Positions 58,114-64,000 of a stretch of 64,000 nt of DNA are shown here, one piece after another. The notes beneath the pieces are model-generated. The model was not told the origin of the DNA. It worked only from the letters and a program-made list of their open reading frames with translations, and did no database searches. Made by a program: the position numbers and the translations under genes. The DNA is from RYN-417 sp043745485 (lineage in GTDB: Bacteria; Patescibacteriota; Saccharimonadia; Saccharimonadales; JACDBH01): positions 1 to 64,000 of the forward strand of contig JAYTSU010000017.1 in NCBI GenBank assembly GCA_043745485.1, read 5' to 3'. How positions within the stretch are numbered: the first letter of the stretch is position 1; the number at the start of each line of letters is the position of its first letter.

Positions 58114-60611
58114 ATGCGTTCGATAGACAGTTCGGACTTAAGTGTGGCTGCAACACTATCAAGGAGAGAGTTGACCTCTGTAGTCACTAAAGTTCTGTCA
58201 GCATGGCTGACATCGATTCTATACGTATAGCGAAGCGTATCATCACTCGGCATATATATATTCTGAGGAGAAATTGTTACAGCATAGCCATGCATTGTAG
58301 ATTCTGATTGCAGTGTTGATTGGATAGCGGCAGTAAGCGCTGTATAGCTCATTCCGCTCGGTGTCTGGAGTGTAATGTCTTGGCTTTGTGATGGAAACCG
58401 TGATGACGCCGTATAGCCAAAAGGCTTACGTGTACTCGCAAACGCTTCGAGGCTGAGTTCAAAACCTGCGCTATGCACGGGGAGCTTCAAATTACGCCTT
58501 ACTTCTTCGCGGTATTCACCGATCTGTCCAAAGAAATTGCCCGTGACTGCATCGGTTACAAACGCTGAACGTTGCCAGTCAAAGGGCTTTGTGACAGGAT
58601 ATGACGGATCCTCCGTCAGGGCCGTGTAGTTAAGCGTAATTCCTAACTTATGCGCTAGAAAATCAAGATATGTACGAGCGTGATAGAACGCTGCTCCTTC
58701 TGATGCTGTCTTATCACTTGCAGCATAGACAAGGCTAACCATATTAATTTCGCCAGGCACGTTTTCATCTGTCTGACCATGTGCGCGTACGTGCGTTTTA
58801 TTTAGTTCAAACAATGCAAACTCATTATATCCGGCACGCAGGTTCATGTTTATTTTGTCTAGCAAACTCGGAGTCAAACTCATGCGGTAATACTGTAGAT
58901 CTGGGCTGAGGGCATTACGGATTTCATACGCTTGATCTGCTGGCTGCCCCACTTTTTGCAGTAGTTTACCGTGTACAAAACTATAGGTCACAACCTCGTT
59001 TGCTCCAGCGCTGGCTAATATTTCACGGATTTCACGCTTTAAATATAGGTGCTCATCTTTGGCGGCTGCCTTAGCACTACGAGCTGGCAAAACTTCAGGT
59101 AATGAGTCAAATCCATGCAACCGTCCAATCTCTTCAACGACATCCTCGGGCATTTCGATATCGGTTCGCCAGAATGGTGGACGTATTACCAACTTGTTGT
59201 CACTATCTTCCAGGCGCCCAATAGTAAATTCGACGTTAGTGAGTAATGTCGCTATATCTTTAAGAGTAAGGCTACTACCAAGTCGCTCGTTAATGAATTC
59301 CGGCGTTACGGCTACATCATAGGGGTGGTTAAGTTCTTGGTGAACGTCATACACTTCGCTAGCCTGTTCGGCACCCGCCAGCTCTGTCATATTTTTCATT
59401 GCATACCACAGTACGCGTGCATTTTGGAGTGGACTTTGACCTTTTGTGTAGCGCGCTGAAGCGTCACTAAACACCCCGTGATGCATCGAGCTACGCCTAA
59501 TGGTGTACATATCAAACGTGGCACACTCAATCACAATGTTCTTTGTATTTTCGTCCACTTCAGTTTCAATACCACCCATAATACCGGCAAGTCCAACAAC
59601 TTTTGTGTTATTTGCAATAACAATGTCTGATTCAGTAAGTTCAATCTCTTTACCATTAAGCATCTTGAGCTTTTCGCCCGCATGAGCCATGCGTGAAACA
59701 AGCGTAGTACCAAGTTTATCTGCATCATATGCATGCAGCGGCTGACCAGTGAGATACATGACATAGTTAGTGATATCAACGATGTTGTTGATAGGCTTCA
59801 TTCCTAGACGAGTTAGCGTGGTTTGTAGCCACATGGGGCTCGTGCCGACTATGACATTATTCATAGCCACGGCCATGAGCCTCGAAACTACCGTACCTGC
59901 TTCATTATTAACCGCAAGACTTACATCTGACTTTGCATCAAACTGTGGATCATTTAAGTACCAGTCTGGACTCTTAAATGCCATACCGTTTATGCCGGCT
60001 AATTCCCTGGACACTCCAAGCACACCAAAACAATCAGGACGATGGGTAAACATTTTATTCTCAAAATCGAGCACAAAGTCATCAAGTCCAAAGTATGTAA
60101 CAAACGGCTCACCCGGCTTCGGTGTACGGCCTGTTTCTTCTGGTGTAATTTCTAAAATACCTTCGTGATCATCACTTATCCCCAGCTCTTTAGCGCTTGC
60201 CAACATACCATTGCTCATCTGCCCGCGCAGCTCACGAGAACCAAGTACAAATGGGTCAGATGCGCCAAAGCTGGCAGGAACTGTTGAACCAGGCGGCAAC
60301 CACGCAACAAACATATCGGCTCTGACATTTGACGCGCCACATACAACTTGCACTAATCCGTTTTCATCGCGGTCAACATCTTTTGCAACCCCGCCGTCGT
60401 CTATTTTGCAGATATGCAAATGGTCAGAATCGAGATGATCTTCGCAGCTTACTATTTTTACGACAACAACGCCTCCATATTTTGGCGCCCAGTCAATAAC
60501 TTCTTCAATGCCACCGAGCTGTGCACCAGCTTTTTGGACGAGCTTATCATGCGGAATGGACTTAAGGTCTACAGTACTAAATTCTTGGGCAAGATTAATA
60601 CTCGCTTTCAT
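58110..60611 (-). CDS. pheT: Phenylalanine--tRNA ligase subunit beta
   Basis: PheT is the large subunit of PheRS. The 833-aa protein has the EMAP-II-like tRNA-binding domain (near 45-155, VVVVKIVSCEDHLDSDHLHICKI), the B3/B4 editing domain (about 200-380), B5 (about 415-485), the class II core, and the C-terminal ferredoxin-like anticodon-binding domain (SRFPSQSQDITLQTPSGMSY). It overlaps the HIT gene and the small membrane gene by ATGA on both ends. Confidence 0.97.
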   Translation of the reverse strand: MKASINLAQEFSTVDLKSIPHDKLVQKAGAQLGGIEEVIDWAPKYGGVVVVKIVSCEDHLDSDHLHICKIDDGGVAKDVDRDENGLVQVVCGASNVRADMFVAWLPPGSTVPASFGASDPFVLGSRELRGQMSNGMLASAKELGISDDHEGILEITPEETGRTPKPGEPFVTYFGLDDFVLDFENKMFTHRPDCFGVLGVSRELAGINGMAFKSPDWYLNDPQFDAKSDVSLAVNNEAGTVVSRLMAVAMNNVIVGTSPMWLQTTLTRLGMKPINNIVDITNYVMYLTGQPLHAYDADKLGTTLVSRMAHAGEKLKMLNGKEIELTESDIVIANNTKVVGLAGIMGGIETEVDENTKNIVIECATFDMYTIRRSSMHHGVFSDASARYTKGQSPLQNARVLWYAMKNMTELAGAEQASEVYDVHQELNHPYDVAVTPEFINERLGSSLTLKDIATLLTNVEFTIGRLEDSDNKLVIRPPFWRTDIEMPEDVVEEIGRLHGFDSLPEVLPARSAKAAAKDEHLYLKREIREILASAGANEVVTYSFVHGKLLQKVGQPADQAYEIRNALSPDLQYYRMSLTPSLLDKINMNLRAGYNEFALFELNKTHVRAHGQTDENVPGEINMVSLVYAASDKTASEGAAFYHARTYLDFLAHKLGITLNYTALTEDPSYPVTKPFDWQRSAFVTDAVTGNFFGQIGEYREEVRRNLKLPVHSAGFELSLEAFASTRKPFGYTASSRFPSQSQDITLQTPSGMSYTALTAAIQSTLQSESTMHGYAVTISPQNIYMPSDDTLRYTYRIDVSHADRTLVTTEVNSLLDSVAATLKSELSIERI

Positions 60612-61057
60612 ACGACCGCCTTGATTTGAGCCTGTATTTTATCCAACTCTGCGTCGTCCATCTTAGGTCCTTCAACAGTTGTCAAATGTCCCGTATATGT
60701 GGGATTAAATTCGGTATGCTTGCTCCAGACATCTGTCTTTCCTGCTAGTTCTCCATGCAGCGGAATAAGCTTGGCGTGCACATGCGCCACGCCAGTACCT
60801 TCAAAAACTACCGCCACTCGAGGCGTAGCAAAAGCTTTTTCTAACTGCTTGGCCACCTTACGCGTTGCATCCCACAAGCCGTGATATATCGTATCGTCCA
60901 AACTAAAAACATAATCTCCCGCATTAACTTTTGGAATAACCACGGTAAATCCGGGGGTATTTGGAAATGGCGTCAAGAAAGCTAGGTAGTTTTCGTCTTC
61001 CCACACCGTCCAAGACTTCATCTCGCCGCTGACGATTTTATCAAATATAGTGCTCAT
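60608..61057 (-). CDS. HIT family (Hint-like) hydrolase between pheS and pheT
   Basis: HIT proteins hydrolyse or transfer nucleotides through a histidine. The 149-aa protein has an N-terminal DKIVSGEMKSWTVWEDENYLAFLTPFPNTPGFTVVIPK segment (core FLTPFPNTPGFTVVIPK) and the triad stretch GVAHVHAKLIPLHG. The first two His residues (92, 94) are present and the second is the usual nucleophile, but the third position is Lys96. It overlaps pheS and pheT by ATGA on both sides. Hydrolysis of aminoacyl-AMP is a known Hint activity, so a clean-up role for PheRS is a possible inference. Confidence 0.85.
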   Translation of the reverse strand: MSTIFDKIVSGEMKSWTVWEDENYLAFLTPFPNTPGFTVVIPKVNAGDYVFSLDDTIYHGLWDATRKVAKQLEKAFATPRVAVVFEGTGVAHVHAKLIPLHGELAGKTDVWSKHTEFNPTYTGHLTTVEGPKMDDAELDKIQAQIKAVV

Positions 61058-62076
61058 GAAAATTGCCTCAAAAATTCTAGTTTAGCTGATTCAAAATGTC
61101 TAATATCTTCAATGCCATATTTCATAAGTACTAGCCGCTCTATACCGCAGCCCCAGGCAAACCCCGTGTATATATTTGGATCAATCCCCGCCATCTTAAG
61201 GACATTGGGGTGAACCATGCCACAACCAAGCAGCTCCAACCACATGTCGGCTTCGGTGTCACCTTTTCGGAGTGCTGCCGGGCGCTCAATTGCAAACTCA
61301 AAAGAGGGTTCGGTAAAGGGGAAATAAAACGGCTGAATCTTAGCTTTGAGGTCTTGGCCAAAATACTCACTCATGAATGCACGTAGAGTTGCAACAAGGT
61401 TCCCAACATTTGTACCTTTATTTACATAAACGCCCTCAAACTGGTAAAACGTGTGCTCGTGTGTCACATCAAGATCTTCATTTCTAAAAACACGTCCCGG
61501 AATAACCACTGCTATCGGTTCACCACTTTCAAGATTTTGTTTATAGTTCTTCAGAACACGGTTCTGCATGGTGCTGGTGTGGGCCGGTGCAATTAAGCCC
61601 TCCGTGGTAGTAAAAGTGTCATAGTCATCACGCGCCGGGTGACCTTCTGGAAAGTTTACGCTCTCAAACATATGATAATCATCATCAATCTGGCGTGATT
61701 CTACGGCTTCAAAGCCCATTCGATTAAAAATATCGACGATATAATCCAGTTCTTTCATGAGTGGATGCACGGACCCTACCTGTGGGCCAAGCAGACGTGG
61801 TTTTTGCTTAACATTTTTATCAAAAGGAGCGGTAACATCAATTGTTGGCAAAGTATTTGTCCCTGAAGAATCAGACTGGGCAGCGACTAATAAATCTTGG
61901 CGCATATCATTAACTGCCTTGCCAAAAGCACCCCGTTCTTCAGCAGGAAGCATTTTTAGCTCTTCGTACAATGCCTTTAACTCAACGGCTTTTAGGATGT
62001 CAATTTTGTTTTCTAGCGTTGGTAGCCTCTCGATCAATACTGTGCGTATTTCATCAATTTTTAGTATATCTGTCAT
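61054..62076 (-). CDS. pheS: Phenylalanine--tRNA ligase subunit alpha
   Basis: PheS is the catalytic subunit of PheRS. The 340-aa protein has an N-terminal coiled coil (about 20-70), then the class II core: HPLMKELDYIVDIFNRMGFEAVESRQIDDDYHMFESVNFPEGHPARD (core FESVNFPEGHPARD, motif 2-like region), PGRVFRNEDLDVTHEHTFYQFEGVYV (core TFYQFEGVYV), and motif 3 GFAWGCGIERLVLMKYGIEDIR. TATAAT lies 10 bases before the ATG. Confidence 0.97.
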   Translation of the reverse strand: MTDILKIDEIRTVLIERLPTLENKIDILKAVELKALYEELKMLPAEERGAFGKAVNDMRQDLLVAAQSDSSGTNTLPTIDVTAPFDKNVKQKPRLLGPQVGSVHPLMKELDYIVDIFNRMGFEAVESRQIDDDYHMFESVNFPEGHPARDDYDTFTTTEGLIAPAHTSTMQNRVLKNYKQNLESGEPIAVVIPGRVFRNEDLDVTHEHTFYQFEGVYVNKGTNVGNLVATLRAFMSEYFGQDLKAKIQPFYFPFTEPSFEFAIERPAALRKGDTEADMWLELLGCGMVHPNVLKMAGIDPNIYTGFAWGCGIERLVLMKYGIEDIRHFESAKLEFLRQFS

Positions 62077-62086
62077 CTTGTATTAC

Positions 62087-62092
62087 ATTATA
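62087..62092 (-). promoter_or_regulatory. -10 element TATAAT, 10 nt before pheS
   Basis: Predicted leader of about 3-4 nt; upstream sequence is AT-rich and shared with the divergent YajQ side. Confidence 0.45.
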
Positions 62093-62257
62093 CATTGCGA
62101 CCTTACTGTTTTAAGCATAATAATAGCTACTAGTACGTATTATTTAGAATATTATTAATAAACCAGCACATTTACAGCATTTAAGATTGTATTCCTAAAT
62201 GTATCAATCATGATTATGGGTATATTGCTAAAAGATGCAAAGTTTAGCGTTTTATTT

Positions 62258-62263
62258 TACAAT
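62258..62263 (+). promoter_or_regulatory. -10 element TACAAT, 7 nt before the YajQ gene
   Basis: The predicted transcription start coincides with or abuts the ATG at 62271. Confidence 0.45.
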
Positions 62264-62270
62264 AGAGTTG

Positions 62271-62765
62271 ATGGCAAATTTCTCATTCGATATCGTTAGT
62301 GATTATGACAAGGCAGAACTCAACAATGTCTTTGACCAAACCTTGCGCGAGCTGGACAGTCGTTATGACTTTAAAAATACTCCGGCGGCAGTTGAGTGGA
62401 TGGACGATAAAGTTGGCCTAAAAATTACTGGCAATGGCGACTGGCAGATTGATGCCATCCTAGACATTGTGCGCAAAAAAATTGCTGCGCGTGGCCAAAG
62501 TCAAAAGATTTTGGATATAAGTAAAGACCCTGTTGTTGCAAACCTCAAAACAACTAAAGAAGTTCCGTTTAAAAAGGGCCTCGATCAGGAAAAAGCGAAA
62601 AAAATAACTGCTATAGTCCGAGAGAAGTTCCCGAAAGTAAAGCCACAGATTCAAGGTGACGAGGTGAGGGTGACTGCTGGCAGCAAAGACGACCTTCAAG
62701 GAGTCATGTCATTACTCCGCGAACAAGATTTTGACTTTGCACTGCAGTTCACAAACTTTCGGTAA
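62271..62765 (+). CDS. YajQ family cyclic-nucleotide-binding-type protein (UPF0234)
   Basis: The 164-aa protein begins MANFSFDIVSDYDKAELNNVFDQ and contains ALQFTNFR at its very end, the usual YajQ termini, and KGLDQEKAKKITAIVREKFPKVKPQIQGDEVRV in the second half (core EKAKKITAIVRE). YajQ proteins bind RNA or cyclic-di-GMP in studied bacteria; here the ligand is unknown. The ATG at 62271 was chosen over one twelve codons upstream because it gives the conserved N-terminus. Confidence 0.92.
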   Translation: MANFSFDIVSDYDKAELNNVFDQTLRELDSRYDFKNTPAAVEWMDDKVGLKITGNGDWQIDAILDIVRKKIAARGQSQKILDISKDPVVANLKTTKEVPFKKGLDQEKAKKITAIVREKFPKVKPQIQGDEVRVTAGSKDDLQGVMSLLREQDFDFALQFTNFR

Positions 62766-62790
62766 ATTATAATGAGTTAAAGACTTACGG

Positions 62791-62796
62791 TATACT
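62791..62796 (+). promoter_or_regulatory. -10 element TATACT, 8 nt before the glycoside hydrolase gene
   Basis: Predicted leader of about 1-2 nt. Confidence 0.45.
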
Positions 62797-62804
62797 TAAG
62801 CATA

Positions 62805-64000
62805 ATGGAAGACTATACCGCCGAAGGCCCTGCTATACCAGAGATTGACCTAGCAACACAGTGTCTGAACGTTTTAAAAGGCAATGATCGCGGTAATCAT
62901 ACAAGTCCTGCTCAACTGTATCCGCACCAATGGCTTTGGGACAGCTGCTTTACCGCAATTGGGCTCCGCCACAGCGACCCGAGCCGTGCAGCCTTAGAAA
63001 TAGCTAACCTTGTGCATGGTCAGTGGGCAAACGGCATGATTCCGCATATGATCTTTTCTAATGGTCACGAATACCGCCTGGAACGTGAAGCGTGGAGAAG
63101 CTGGCTAAGCCCTTATGCACCAGACAAACTCAGTACTAGCGGGATTACGCAGCCACCCGTCATAGCCGATGCAGTTGTCAAGGTAGGTGCAAAGATGAAT
63201 GCTGCAGAACGACGCGAGTTTTATCATTATATGTTTGAGCCCCTAGTTGCCTACCATACATGGCTCTATGCCGAGCGTGACCCGCATAAAGAAGGTTTGA
63301 CGTTGCAGATACACCCGAATGAAGTCGGCATGGACAACACGCCACCTTGGGTACAGCAGCTGTATGAACATAGCCGACCATGGTGGATTGCTGCCATCGA
63401 AAAACTACACCTAGACGCACTTATTAACTTCGTCCGCCGAGATACCAGGCGCGTGAATCCAGGCCAGCGTATTTCAAACATGGAAGCGCTGCTGCTCTGG
63501 GATGTGGTTAGACGGTTAAGAAGGAAGCATTACGATATAGACAAAATTCTTCACCGCACATTGTTTGCTACCGAAGATGTCATGTTTAATAGCATCTTGA
63601 TCCGCAACAACACTCAGCTCCGAAACATCGCCGCTGCACTGAAATGTAAATTGCCAACAGAATTACAAGAAAGCATGAAACACACCGAGAAAGCTCTTGA
63701 TGAGCTGTATGACCCGGGCACACAACAGTATTATTCTCGCGATTTTATTACACATAAGCTCATCATGCAACCACACATTGGTGCTTTGATGCCACTCTAT
63801 TCAGGCAGCATAACAAAAGAACGAGCCGAAGAACTTGTCAAACAGCTACGGGATCATAAACAATACTGGCTGCATCACCCTGTCCCAAGTGTCCCACTCA
63901 GCTCGGCTTACTTTAGTGCCGAACGTTACTGGCAAGGTCCAACCTGGGTAAACACAAACTGGCTCATAATAGATGGTCTTAAACGTTACGGTTTTATGGA
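62805..64000 (+). CDS. GH63/MGH1-type glycoside hydrolase, N-terminal part
   Basis: The gene runs off the right edge; 398 codons are visible from the ATG at 62805. The visible part reads HQWLWDSCFTAIGLRHSDPSRAALEIANLVHGQWANGMIPHMIF (core QWLWDSCFTAIGLRH), the start of an (alpha/alpha)6 barrel as in mannosylglycerate hydrolase and related GH63/amylo-alpha-1,6-glucosidase-like enzymes. YFSAERYWQGPTWVNTNWLI near the end fits the same fold. The substrate is unknown; glycogen-like or trehalose-like glucans are possible. No signal peptide is seen, so it is probably cytoplasmic. Confidence 0.8.
   Translation, partial: MEDYTAEGPAIPEIDLATQCLNVLKGNDRGNHTSPAQLYPHQWLWDSCFTAIGLRHSDPSRAALEIANLVHGQWANGMIPHMIFSNGHEYRLEREAWRSWLSPYAPDKLSTSGITQPPVIADAVVKVGAKMNAAERREFYHYMFEPLVAYHTWLYAERDPHKEGLTLQIHPNEVGMDNTPPWVQQLYEHSRPWWIAAIEKLHLDALINFVRRDTRRVNPGQRISNMEALLLWDVVRRLRRKHYDIDKILHRTLFATEDVMFNSILIRNNTQLRNIAAALKCKLPTELQESMKHTEKALDELYDPGTQQYYSRDFITHKLIMQPHIGALMPLYSGSITKERAEELVKQLRDHKQYWLHHPVPSVPLSSAYFSAERYWQGPTWVNTNWLIIDGLKRYGFM

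Noticed and set aside
1..64000. CRISPR array
   Set aside because: No regularly spaced direct repeats are visible, and no cas genes are present.
1..64000. UGA recoded as glycine (SR1/Gracilibacteria code)
   Set aside because: Genes such as gatD/murT, gatA and pheT end at UGA in ATGA overlaps with well-placed starts, and internal UGA codons do not occur in conserved genes.

Overview
The window looks like part of a small, gene-dense patescibacterial (CPR) chromosome, most likely a Saccharibacteria (TM7)-type organism. The basis is gene content and style: moderately low GC, many 1-8 base overlaps between genes, a split transketolase, GatCAB, MurT/GatD, a compact class A PBP with a basic cytoplasmic tail, and many short membrane proteins. 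TAA, TAG and TGA all act as stops (several ATGA start/stop overlaps), so the code is standard and not the SR1/Gracilibacteria variant. The lineage call is inference; no rRNA gene is present.

Layout. 1-1100: 5' part of a GT4/GT5-type glycosyltransferase, then tRNA-Leu(UAG) with a duplicated 3' end flanking a hairpin-rich noncoding segment. 1131-7860 (minus): tyrS-murT-gatD-recG-phospholipase-like-rsmD. 8060-11074: class A PBP, convergent with radA. 11071-15915 (minus): clpC-metalloprotease-radA behind a CIRCE operator. 16084-17290: nusA with an apparent leader terminator. 17354-21955: M1 aminopeptidase, an unknown gene, yraN, rnhB and rplS. 22027-23105: an IS481-type element whose transposase has an in-frame amber codon. 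23132-26475: PilB-type ATPase, SpoU methyltransferase and CAP-domain protein.

26541-35751 (minus): gatC-gatA-HEPN-like-gatB-galU, then three small membrane proteins and dnaE. 35808-40765: uvrB, a LOG-like protein with an unknown partner, and a PfkB kinase. 40831-47109 (minus): central carbon cluster (gap, rpiB, rpe, two-subunit transketolase, class II aldolase), then an IMPase-family phosphatase and ppa. 47166-52399: GDPD, YpfJ-type metallopeptidase, a small membrane protein, an unknown 442-aa protein, and a glutaredoxin-DUF218-trxB redox unit. 52594-57972: RND transporter, membrane-anchored FKBP and ABC exporter. 57991-62076 (minus): pheS-HIT-pheT-small ORF joined by ATGA overlaps. 62271-64000: YajQ and the start of a GH63/MGH1-type glycoside hydrolase.

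Most of this is housekeeping: translation, cell wall, repair, heat shock, redox and carbon flux. The less expected points are regulatory and architectural. At least thirteen genes have a -10-like hexamer only 6-12 nt before the start codon, suggesting leaderless or near-leaderless mRNAs. Others are the nusA leader terminator, the CIRCE operator over clpC, a HEPN-like gene inside gatCAB, a HIT hydrolase between the two PheRS subunits followed by a coupled 40-aa membrane peptide, loss of zinc-binding cysteines in MurT and PilB, and the tRNA-Leu duplication.
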